Assembly: GCA_030734395.1 (NCBI GenBank)
Contig: JAUZTG010000042.1
Location: forward strand, 1,488,001 to 1,552,000
Length of the DNA: 64,000 nt
Direction: 5' to 3'
DNA from: Sarocladium kiliense
Taxonomy: Eukaryota > Ascomycota > Sordariomycetes > Hypocreales > Sarocladiaceae
Part shown: positions 46,703-56,915 of the stretch, piece after piece
How the letters are laid out: every line of letters begins with the position of its first letter
Numbering within the stretch: position 1 is the stretch's first letter
Notes under the pieces: generated by a model
Told to the model about the DNA's origin: nothing
Seen by the model: only the letters and a program-made list of their open reading frames with translations
Databases searched by the model: none
Translations under genes and position numbers: made by a program

Positions 46703-48325
46703 TCACTGTGAAACCAACATCTCAACAATATGCGTCGGAACAGTCTGCAGAGACCCTCGCAGTCCAAGTCGCAGAACCCCAAGAGCCAAGATACCTCCCG
46801 CTATGATCTTCAATATGCTCAACACTGTCCCATGCCGCTTCGACGCAGCTTGCACACTATCGACTGCGGTCCTCAAGGGGCCAAGTTCCGTCATATGTCC
46901 GTAGTTGGGGAGGTACTGGAACTCGAAACGTGCGGGCGCGCCGATCCCACCGAGCTTCTGGCTAAGGATCATTTCGCTACAGATATTTCGGAAGCGCTGC
47001 GTAGTTTGTTAGAAAACAAGCATAGTATACAAATTGAGTCACGACGTGTTATGATGTATCCCTTTGGGTTGTGGCTCGTAAAAGTGCAGGAAGTGAACGT
47101 ACCTCATCTCGTCGATTCTGCATGGCCTCAGGAAGCCACGGATAGGAGTAGCTGAAGAACAGCAGAAGAACGCACTGGAACCAGACCATCAGTCGCCATG
47201 GCCATGAGGGCTTCTCAATTCCCAGAGCGCCCGCGAAGTGGTCCCCGTTCATGCGATACGCCTGGGCTGCGAGGAGCTCCCTGGAGGTATACAACGGCGG
47301 GACATTCGACATTGCCGTCAGAACGTTGTTCACGAGGATCTCTGTGTTCGTGCTAGGATGTAGTTCGGTCTTCATGACAGACTCCATCGTCGCTTTGGCG
47401 GTGGCCCGGTCGGCCATCCAATCCACTGGTGTGCCCAAGAGATAGCCAACCCACCGCCACAGGGCGATGTAGTCGTCCACCTCCCCATCACTCAGCTCGA
47501 TCCCCAGTCGTGGGAATGCCATGTACAGTATTGCCGTCGAATACGCACTGATGGTTCCAATACAATGCAAATCATTGATCGGAACACCCAGTTCCTCCAT
47601 GGGATAGTAACCGGGCCTTTGCCGTTCAAGCTGGATAAGACGACGCCGAACTGAAGCGTGGAGAAGACGAACACGGACTGTTGAGACGAAGCCAGAGCCG
47701 TGTGGTTTGATGTCCTCGAGGCTGGAACTCACGGAGAGGAAGTGCTGAAGGGTCTCAAGGAGGCGGCGGCGGCAGACGTTGACGCCGAAGCCGCCGGTGC
47801 GGGAGAGGGTTTCGACGACGCGAGCAGAGCCCATACCTCCGATGAGGGCTTTGAAAAGAAGCTATTTAGATTTGATGTTGTTAGTTCTGTAACCATTTGC
47901 CTTGTTGAAGTAAACACAGGCAGAGAGTGACTTACACCGAAGAGAACCTGCCCACTGTATTTATACAGAAGACGTTGTCCTCGGGCAATCTGCTCCCAAT
48001 CCACCCAATCCGGCACCGCCGTGACCTCCTCCCACAGTTTCTCTAAGACCGGATCCTCAGCAGCGTGCTTCTGTAGCAAAGCGTACAAATCCCTCTGTCC
48101 AGGTCCTTCGGCATGCGGACACCTCCATCCCTTCGTCTCCGGCGGTGCTATCTCATCGAGCCTGTCAAGGGCAGTAGTGGCGAGCTCATCGTAGGAGTAG
48201 AGAAGGTGAGAGATATCTGCTTCGCTTGGGTGAATTGAGGTCCATTTGAACTTGTGGCCGTAGACAATGTCTTCGTCGGGTTCGGAAGAACCATCTAGGA
48301 AGTCTGGGAACCGGCTTGTGAACAT
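46703..48325 (-). CDS. ER-bound oxygenase mpaB/rubber oxygenase family protein (DUF2236)
   Basis: Exons 48325-47936, 47861-47103 and 46996-46703 encode 480 aa; both introns are GT-AG and phase 0. The sequence shows 'LLFKALIGGMGSARVVETLSRTGGFG', 'RVRLLHASVRRRL' and 'VPINDLHCIGTISAYSTAIL', the conserved blocks of the mpaB/latex-clearing-protein catalytic domain. These proteins are heme oxygenases, and the family includes MpaB' of mycophenolic acid synthesis, which cleaves a prenyl side chain. There are hydrophobic helices at 'LMVWFQCVLLLFFSYSYPWL' and near the C-terminus ('LSILKIIAGGILALGVL'), so membrane attachment is likely. No biosynthetic neighbours are present, so the substrate is unknown. 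Confidence 0.85.
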
Positions 48326-50607
48326 CTTATATGAGTACGCGTCACTGTGATCAAATTATCGTAGTGAACCTCTGGCCAGGGACGTCCAGAGTCGAGAAGG
48401 CATGTGGTTGAGATGTACGTATCATACGAGTCCGTTTCTTTAAGAGGAGCTACGGGAACTTATACGCTACTTCAACGAGCTCTTCAGCAACACCTAAGAC
48501 TTTTAGCGAAGACCCATTCGTTCTACATGGATAACAAACACATCAGGGTGTCCGTCGTCAAAAGACCGAATCCTCGAACTTACACACCCACCACCCACCC
48601 TCTCTTAGGGTCGTAAGTGGCTCCCCGCCAGTGCCAGCAAATCGAGCAGGGTGGCGAACTCTAGTTCCCAGTAGTTGGGGTCACTATCTGAAAGAAACGA
48701 GGTTCCGGGAAGCTAGACGGATCTTGGCTACGTAGCATGGAGCCACCGTGGTTCGGGGAGTGTAACGACAACGGAAGACGACCACGTAGGTGCATGTCCG
48801 CATATGAGATAAAGCAGAGAACGGGGTAGTACTCCCGACTAAGCCCGGGCCCGGGTCCAAGGGTGGACCAACGTCATGCAGGATACGCCGCGACGGCCGG
48901 AGGAGGGGAATGGAGAGGTATGTGAGGGAGGATCTGACACCTCAGATGTTATCCTAGGATCGGTACATGCAAGAGCAGGAGACGGGGTATCCAGTCAGTC
49001 CGTCCCGAGAGGCATGAAGCCGATATGACAACGAACAGCACACCACTTTCGATGGCGCTACACTGTATCTGGCCAAGAAGGACATGAGTTCAATATGGAC
49101 GTCGACGCGCGGGGGCTCAAGGGATCAGCGGAGGATAGTCCGGAGAGGGCAACTAGTAAATAGAGTAACCCGGGGGAGGGGTGTGTGCGTTGTACATCCT
49201 GGAAAGGGCGGAACAAAAGGACGGGACATGGGCACGCACTAGACGAACTAAAGAACAGACGAGGATGAGAGGAGAAGTAGAAAGAAAGACAAAGGCCAAG
49301 TTAGCAAACAGCTTAGCAAGTATCGGCAAGTGGAGCGCCGTTGCAGTCCGGCAAGGTCAATGTATGCAGCATCCCAGCCCACGGCAGGGGGGCTTCTCGG
49401 GGACAACACATCCTGAAGCATCGCAGGAAGATGCCATTTCGCGTTGAAAGGGCAGGGATTTGCGGAAGGAAGGCGTTTGTTATGGGTGCCAGGGAAGAGG
49501 AATCGGACTGCTCAAGCCACATACGCTATGCGAGTCAAAAGGGTCTTATACCAAGGTGTGGGTGTCATACATCTGGGCATGTGAATGGGTCATGAATCAG
49601 GGACTTGGACGTCCTGGAGTCCTCGACCTGACGAAGGAAGCTCCTCTCGCGATAGTGTGCCATCATTCTTCTAGTTCTAGCGAGCAGAGCGGAATAGAGT
49701 GCTGACGGGGAGGATGGGCTGGGTGCGGTGGAATAGATTGTGCGATGGACATGAGGGTCAGGGCATACGTATGCAGTGCAGCACGGAGCGCAAGCTGAAC
49801 GGACCCAACCAACAGCAGGACGGTGGTCGCCGTTTCGTTTAGGCGGATGCAGGATGCAGATGCATTGCAGCGCAGTTCCAGTTGCAGCCAGAAAAAAAAA
49901 ACCCCCAGGCCCGTAAGATGATGCCATGGCGCCGGATGAATGTTGGGTGCATCCCCGGTTGGCCGAGGTATGCTCTGCTTAGAAAGCTGTTCGTGCATGA
50001 GGAGCAGATAGACGGAACACATGCGCTTCTCAACTCAGAAACCCTGACGTGATGTTCATGTATGCGCTGTGCTGCAATGTTACCTGTCTGGACGAGGAGC
50101 ATGACGAGAGAGCGGTGGCGGCGGATGCGAACGATGCTGGATTGTCTGGCTGCATGACAATGGATGATACGACACAACCCCGTTGAGAGGTGTGTTTGGG
50201 GGATGAGTGAGTGAGTGGACTGACGCCTGTGGTTCGTTGGAGGAGACTCCGTCCGGCTGGGTGAGGAGAACTGGCGTTCCAGAGATGAGGGCAGCTGAAC
50301 CTTGGGCTGCTGGCTGTCTGTCTCTGCTGCAGCCAGCTGGAGCCACATGACGACCCACGCTGTGGCCCAGTGGGCATTGTGTGAGGACGGGCCCGACATG
50401 TGAGAACCCCGGAGACCGGTCTTTGGATTCTCTCCGGTCTATTACCGCCAGACGGTTTTGGGGGGGGGGGGGGGGGGGGAGCAGCGCCGCTTTTATCCTC
50501 AGCAAAGAAAGCAGTACACACGTCCACCTTGAAGCTTTCAGCCACAGTGCAAGTGGAACAGTATGGGCGTGCATGAAGCGGAAGTTGTTGCATGAACGAT
50601 CTGATAA
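48326..50607. other. Gene-poor region with a G20 run
   Basis: About 2.3 kb without a supported gene. Frames near 49.6-50.6 kb overlap on both strands and include the translation of the homopolymer, so they are not trusted. Confidence 0.5.
50460..50479 (+). repeat. Homopolymer of 20 G
   Basis: Twenty consecutive G on the plus strand, preceded by TTTT and followed by AGCAGC. It can form G-quadruplex structures and is prone to length change and sequencing error. Confidence 0.9.
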
Positions 50608-51012
50608 TCAGAAATTATAGTAGTGGTAAGACCCAGGCGAGGCGTGACGAAGGCTGACCCAGCGTTCACCTCGTTCTTCACCCGACTCTAGTTGCTCAGC
50701 GGCCTTGCTCTCTTGCATGATACCACCAGAAGCCTGATAATCGTGCATGATCTTCATAATCTTGGTGTATGCCTCTTTATAGGGTGTCTTCGTTTTCAGC
50801 GCCTCACGCAGCTCGGGAGTCATCAACTCCACTTCGGTCGAGTGCTGGACAGCTTCGGGGTCAACGGTGCCATTGGTCGGAACACGGAACAGCCGTTTGC
50901 CATCCATCATGAGCCACGTCTGGCCATCGATGAAGACGTCAATCATACCCACGAGGTCTGCGTGCTTAACAAGCCCATCATCAGATGTGTTGGGTACATC
51001 AACGCGCTTGGT
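50608..51012 (-). pseudogene. Unexplained coding-like fragment, minus strand
   Basis: The frame is open from just after a stop at 51015 down to a stop at 50608, with the first ATG at 50952. The translation is not low-complexity: 'GMIDVFIDGQTWLMMDGKRL', 'ELREALKTKTPYKEAYTKIM' and 'HDYQASGGIMQESKAAEQLE'. It reads like the C-terminal part of a globular protein that has lost its start. I do not recognise the family. A missing upstream exon is also possible, but no convincing acceptor was seen. Confidence 0.3.
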
Positions 51013-51019
51013 TCATGTC

Positions 51020-51190
51020 ATGTGGAAGATCGAGAAGGATGAGCACGGAGACATAACCAGAACGGCGGTACATGATGACTTGTCGAGTGACTGGCTACCA
51101 CATTTACCGGATGATACTGAGGAGGAAATGAACCGACAGGGCTATGATGTGATAACCCAAGCAACTAAGAAACGAGGTGGTAATACTTGA
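51020..51190 (+). CDS. Unexplained 56-aa ORF, plus strand
   Basis: Starts with ATG, eight bases beyond the end of the minus-strand fragment next to it. The translation is charged and protein-like ('DDLSSDWLPHLPDDTEEEMN', 'QGYDVITQATKKRG') and ends with a stop at 51190. No domain is recognised. It may be a remnant of the same disrupted locus as its minus-strand neighbour. Confidence 0.2.
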   Translation: MWKIEKDEHGDITRTAVHDDLSSDWLPHLPDDTEEEMNRQGYDVITQATKKRGGNT

Positions 51191-51902
51191 GTGTCATTCT
51201 TTTGGCACATGGGAAGCGCTCAAGGTGCTGGGCCGTAGTGGAGCGAAGGGCAGCCTAGAAATCGGTAGTCGTCAGATCACAAACTACTTGCTATATGTGT
51301 ACCATGACAATGACTTCATGGAAACATTACAGACACTATGTCCTCTTTGTACTCGGTATATCCACAGAGTATAGTAGGTGTGGGGATTTGAGAGGCTGTA
51401 ACTTCTAGCAGCGCCAATACCTGGCGTCTAGACAGTTTCCTATAAAGGATTCACAAGAATCCATAATAAAGAACGAGGGGTCACAGTAGCATGCAGAGAT
51501 CAATAGTGGCAAGTACTGAGAACTTTGAAGGCACGCAAAGGCGTTGCTAATATCATGAACCGTTTCGCTACTTCATCTAATGTATAACCGTACAGAGTAA
51601 CTAAGGTGTTTGGGGACCCAGGGCGGCGACAGCGCTAACCGATTCAGCGCCGCAAGACTCGAGACAATCCACCACCATTGCATTCGCCGCGTCTCTGCTT
51701 CAGCTCCACAACGAGACCCGCTACCCGAGAGACGCCTAAGCCGCTGCGCCGTCGTCCTTAGGCCCAAAGAAGCACGTTTTCTGTCGACGTTTTCTCACCA
51801 TGCGACTCCTTGCGACCAAACCGCGATGAGATACCTCATTCCTCGCAACATTTCCTTTTTGTCCTGACCAGCACGAGGCGCAGGCTCATTGCAGTCATCA
51901 TA
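51191..51902. other. Region upstream of the Rrg9-like gene
   Basis: About 700 bp with no supported gene. The right part is probably the promoter and leader of the Rrg9-like gene. Confidence 0.5.
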
Positions 51903-53036
51903 ATGACCTGCTCGTGTCGCACTGCGCCATTGAGGTCCTTCCTCTCTGGTCTGGCGCAGGTCCATCGCCTCGACCCGTCATTGTCACAACCTCTACTCCG
52001 GAACTGGTCGCGTGCTGCCCTTCAACGCACCCAACATCGTCAAGTGTCTGCGGTACGACACTTCCGTGGGTTTCATGCGACGGCAAGAGCCGCTCAAGAA
52101 GCTACTGCTGCCGCTAGCGACTCTGCCGACTCGACACCGACTGCTGCTGCACCAACTCCCCCAACCACCGACTCCGCGGTCTCCGAAGGCATAGTCGAGT
52201 CGACCTCTGTACAGCAGCCCAAGAAGAAGAAGAAGCAACGCTGGAGGGAAATGGATGAGTCGCAGCTGGCTAAGGTCAAGGAGGAGAAGGCCAAGCTGAA
52301 AGAAAAGGCGGCCAAAAATCAAGAGAAGAAGGCAAAGAAGAAGGCAAAGATGGCCCAGAGCAAGGCTGCAGGCAGCGATGGCTCAGGCACTATAATCGAA
52401 GAGAAGGGTGTCCGGACTATACGGCGGAAGGATGGGATTCTCATCAGCACTCGTAGCACTGATGGTAAATCCCTGCCGCGGACCAATGCTGCAGGGTCAT
52501 CCGTACCCGTGGAGGACGTTGCAACATCTCCAGCAGAAGAAGGTGGACCATCGAAGGCTCAGCAAGAGAAACTGCCAGACTGGCGGATCCAAAAGGAAGC
52601 TCTGAAGCAGAAATTTCCCGACGGCTGGCGGCCCCGTAAGCGCCTCTCCCCCGATGCCCTGGCTGGCATCCGCGCCCTCAACGCCCAATACCCCGACATC
52701 TACACCACCGCCGCACTCTCTGCCAAGTTCGAAGTCGATCCGGAAGCCATTCGCCGCATCCTCAAGAGCAAATGGCAGCCCTCCGAAGAAGAAGAGACGA
52801 AGCGCCTTCAGCGGTGGCAGAAGCGCGGTGCGCAAATCTGGGAGACGAAAGCGGCGCTGGGGATCAAGCCGCCGAAGCAGTGGCGACAGGAGGGCATTAC
52901 GAGAGATCCGAGCTGGCACGCTTGGAGGAGGAAGGTTGCGGAGAGAGAGAGGGAATGGGAGGATGAGGAGAAGAGGGTTTATAGAGAGAAGAGGGCGGCC
53001 AGTCTACAGTCGCGAGTGGCAGGCAAGGTGCTGTAA
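51903..53036 (+). CDS. RRG9: Rrg9/neugrin-like mitochondrial protein
   Basis: An intronless frame of 377 aa from the ATG at 51903. The first 60 residues are Arg/Ser/Ala-rich without acidic residues after the start ('LLRNWSRAALQRTQHRQVSAVRHFRGFH'), as expected of a mitochondrial presequence. A Lys-rich coiled segment follows ('KVKEEKAKLKEKAAKNQEKKAKKKAK'). The conserved neugrin block begins at 'FPDGWRPRKRLSPDALAGIR' and continues through 'YPDIYTTAALSAKFEVDPEA' and 'IRRILKSKWQPSEEE'. In yeast, Rrg9 is needed for respiratory growth and maintenance of the mitochondrial genome; human neugrin helps mitochondrial 16S rRNA and mRNA metabolism. Confidence 0.88.
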   Translation: MTCSCRTAPLRSFLSGLAQVHRLDPSLSQPLLRNWSRAALQRTQHRQVSAVRHFRGFHATARAAQEATAAASDSADSTPTAAAPTPPTTDSAVSEGIVESTSVQQPKKKKKQRWREMDESQLAKVKEEKAKLKEKAAKNQEKKAKKKAKMAQSKAAGSDGSGTIIEEKGVRTIRRKDGILISTRSTDGKSLPRTNAAGSSVPVEDVATSPAEEGGPSKAQQEKLPDWRIQKEALKQKFPDGWRPRKRLSPDALAGIRALNAQYPDIYTTAALSAKFEVDPEAIRRILKSKWQPSEEEETKRLQRWQKRGAQIWETKAALGIKPPKQWRQEGITRDPSWHAWRRKVAEREREWEDEEKRVYREKRAASLQSRVAGKVL

Positions 53037-53894
53037 GATGCTCTCAGTTGTATGCTGAAAGCAGGCGTCCCCGCCGGTCTGTATGATGGGATGGGGTTAT
53101 GTATTAACTCGACCAACCTTGTAAATCATGTACACTACAAATACCCTATGTATGTTCTATAGAAATACGGCTTGCAGCCTTTAAAGGGCTCCGGGAGACA
53201 TCCGAACCTTGTTCATCTGACATTTTGAATATCCCACGGCGTCGTGTCTTTTGTGCGAGCCTACCTGATTGGACCTATTCTCTGAAACAAGGGGCAGCGA
53301 AGGAGTTGCGAACCAGTCGTCTTGATGTCTTGGCCTTGAACGTGATATCGGGAATCAGAGGCCACGATTCTTGCTTCAATCCACCTTCCTCTATGAGTCG
53401 CAGGGGAGCTGAAGTCTGTCCCAAGTCCGACCTAACGAAACAAGTGCAGTGATCGAGGTGACAACTCGGAGCATTTGAATCCTGGGGCAGCTTGACATTT
53501 AGGCTTATCGCTTATCGCGCACCCCTGTCCCTCTCCCCTCCCTCCTCACGATCACAAGCTTCGGAGCTCCCTGAAACACTTCAGCGGCAAAGCTCAGCAA
53601 CTCAGGGTCCGCGTTTCACCTTTTTCCTCCACCAGAGCTACCTTACCTCAAGCCTCGTGTCTTCTTCGTTGAGACATCGAGCTTCTTCCTCTTCTTTATC
53701 ATCACCACCTCTAAAATCTCCGTTCCTTCCGCCAACTTGATCCTTTCCAACTTACGCGGCTACGCTGGTCGAGCTTGCGTAACACTCTTTTGGTTCCCAG
53801 GAACATTAGAGCTTCCTCTTCCAGCTCTCCTCGACTACGCTCCTTAGAATCCTCAGGACCAGAGCCCGCCTTCGCAATTCCAGAGATCTTCACA
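53037..53894. other. Intergenic region before the SDR gene
   Basis: About 860 bp with no supported gene; the pyrimidine-rich right part should be promoter and leader of the SDR gene. Confidence 0.5.
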
Positions 53895-55030
53895 ATGCCG
53901 TCATCAATGCCTCCCCGCCCGCCGCAAAGCGACTCATGGTTCGCCCCCCTCTCCGTTGACCTATTCCTTAAAGTCCTCAACGTGACCTTCCTCCACCCCT
54001 TCGTCTGCTGGATGATCCCACTCTGCTTCCGCGCGCAAGCCCGTCCTTGGGATGACCCTCTCATGATTGGCTCCATTGTCTGGGCCACGCTCATTACCCT
54101 CTCTTGGATGGCCAACATCATCAACCAGCGCATCGCGTTCGGCTTGCCTAGGGAAGTTGACCTGAGCGAGGAGGTCATTGTTATCACGGGAGGAGCGAGT
54201 GGTCTGGGTATGCTGGTCGCGGAGGTGTATGGTATGAGGGGTGCGTCTGTGGCCGTTCTGGATGTAAATGATATGGAACATCAGGAGGCGAGGGGCATTA
54301 CGTTCTACCGCTGTGATGTGAGCGACAAGGATCAGGTCGCCAAAGCCGCAGCGCAGATCGAGAAGGATGTAAGTCTACCATCAATCAATCACGCATCCTG
54401 CTCAACGATACTGACCACAACTCTCAGCTCGGCACCCCAACCGTCCTCATCAACAACGCCGCCATCGTCCTCGGCAAATCTTTCCTTGAAGCTTCCCTCG
54501 CCGACCTCGAAAACAGCTTAAGTACCAACCTCCTCGGCCCGATCTACTGCCTCAAGACCTTCCTCCCCGCAATCATCCGCGGAGGCCAAGGTGGCACAAT
54601 TGTCAACGTGTCCTCCGTGATCGGCCACCTCGGCGCCGCCCAGCTCGCAGACTACGCCGCTGCGAAAGCCGGCCTCTCCGCTCTTCACCGCTCAATCACT
54701 GCCGAGCTGAAGGAGTCCCATCCGGAGATCCGAACTGTGTTGGTTACGCCGGGACAGTTGACCACGCCGTTGTTCTATGGGGTGCAGACCCCGAATGCGT
54801 TTTTGGCGCCGGTCGTTGAGCCTGTGGATGTCACGAAGGAGATTGTGGCGGCGATTGATAGTGGGAAGAGTGCGGCTTTGGCAATGCCGTTTTATGCTCG
54901 GTATGTGGATTGGTATCACATCTTGCCGGTGGGAGTTCAGGCTATTGCGCGCAAGATCGCGGGCGTAGACCGTGGAATGAAGACCTTCGTGGGCCGCAAA
55001 GGTATGAAAGGGTTGAGAGAGAAGCAGTAA
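53895..55030 (+). CDS. Membrane-anchored short-chain dehydrogenase/reductase
   Basis: Exons 53895-54368 and 54428-55030 encode 358 aa; the intron is GT-AG, phase 0. Two hydrophobic segments (about 22-45 and 56-74) precede the Rossmann domain, which starts at about 92. The cofactor motif is TGGASGLG (98-105), with 'LDVND' after the second strand and 'INNAA' at 166-170. The catalytic set is Asn/Ser221/Tyr234/Lys238 ('NVSSVIG' and 'YAAAK'). The C-terminus ('PFYARYVDWYHILPVG') contains another hydrophobic stretch. This resembles the classical membrane or lipid-droplet SDRs (retinol or sterol dehydrogenase type, NAD(P)-dependent). The substrate cannot be told from sequence. An ATG two codons before 'PSSMPP' was chosen; the frame is open upstream. 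Confidence 0.88.
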
Positions 55031-56915
55031 TGCTTGAATTGGCGTTGTGTATATACCAAATAGTGTACATTACTTAGAAGCCTACAGGCGACGTTGGTTG
55101 GATCGAACCAGACTGGAAGCAATAGCAAGTCGCATTTGATGTGTGCAAGGATCACTGCGCTCCACCTGTTCGCTGTCCGAGAAGCGTGTGCAACATGGAA
55201 ATGCGCCTATTGCGTCAACCGTCCATCTCGAGGTCCTGATTTGCCATGTCCGTAGAGCGGACAGCCACCACATGGGTCTGTTAGACTGGGCCACCAGTCT
55301 GCATGTTTGCGGGCGCTGGGCGACATCTAACGGCCGCACATATGCAAAGGCATGAGAAAGCTTTCCTTGCCGTTACTTCTGTAGACGAAAAGCAGGGAAG
55401 TGCGTCAAAGGAGAGGACTCAGCGGCATGCTGACCAGACCATTGTACGGCCGTTCAGGCCGACGAGCAAAGCGGCATTATTGGCCGACATCATCCTGTCA
55501 AAGGTAGGAGTTTGCAACGACTCACCGTTGACATGCTTATCTCGTCTCCTGAGATACACAGTGTGACACGATGGGCAGAGCAGTATCAATCTCTGTAGAT
55601 GAGCAAACAGCTAGCGTCGGGATCGTCGGCTGGGCGTACTGGATAGAGGATGGCCTCACAGTGAGGTCCCTGATATCGCAACTCTTTTGGCACGAGACAA
55701 CCCACGTAATTGGATTTGCTATGTCTCATAGCGACACAGACGCCGCAGTGGCGGTTGGTGGCTGCAGAACGCGGCAGAGTCGTGGGATGGGGGCATGCAT
55801 GTCTTTAGGGTCAGCTCTGAGATCATGGCATGATGTGAGTTTGGGGTGGGCTGGCAGATCACACGTGGTAGAATGTCCGGGGTTGAAATTCGCCTTTCAC
55901 TGGCTTTGAGGGAAGGGGTCAAATAGCTGAAGGCCGATGCTTGGTAAGTTGCGGGCGGACCGAATGGACCCTGGCTTGATATCCTTACGAGCAGTCTCCT
56001 CTGGATACTACCAGCAAGGTGTTGGTATCTTGCTCAAGAAAGGAAGAGTGCGCGCATCCCAAGGGTCAGGTCACCGCGTGGGAGAGCCAGGCGGTGTTCG
56101 GTGGGGGTAGGCTGCAGATGACCCCGGGCGTCCATACGGCCGGGCTGTTGGATGGTCGATGTCTTGGAGAAGACAGTCGGGTCGAGCTATCTCTGCGGCA
56201 AATCTTGAATCAGAAAGAGGTCAGATGAGGCATCGCGACCCTGGACCTGGATTCCAAGGCATGGTGCCTGAACCGCATTTTCACCTCAAGACTCAGGTAT
56301 CTATGAAGAAATCGAGTCGCATACATGTCGTGCTGCTCCTTCCTGTCTGACATTCCCGCGCCGCTCCTGCCTGTTCCTGGGCTGCACGCTGTCTTGATGA
56401 TGTGTGTGTGCAGGGAAGTAGCGAGTGGAGGGGAGGGCCCCCCCAATACTCAGATGGGTCCCCCGGCAGGTGCCATCAGTTGCCAATGGGGGCGTCCCTT
56501 CCTTATCAGCGCCCGCTCATCCGCCCTCGGCCAATCGTCTTGCGTCTCACCGAACGCCCGCACGTCGTTGCCTCTTCGCCCGCATACAGTAGAGCCAAAC
56601 AGACTCGACACGGACGCTTGGAAGCATTAAGCGTGCCCAGCCATGTGGCGCCGATAAGCCTTGCTCTCTGTCAAAAAGCCATCACCTCCCTTGCCCTTGC
56701 TTCTGCCGACCTAGAAGGATCCAAATGTCCGTCTCATCGGCCAAAGAAGCAATCACCATCCCCTCATTCAAGCAGAAAAGGCTCTGCATTGCCGACTGAA
56801 ACTGTGCTCACCTTAAACCCGCGACATCGTCATCAAGCTCTCACCCATCTGGTCCCAAGACTTGAGATCCGCGACAAGCCCCATACGGACGATGCGCAGC
56901 ATCTGAGCAGACGCC
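55031..56915. other. Intergenic region before the pseudokinase gene
   Basis: About 1.9 kb without a supported gene. Short frames on both strands lack recognised domains. The right part should contain the promoter of the pseudokinase gene. Confidence 0.5.
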
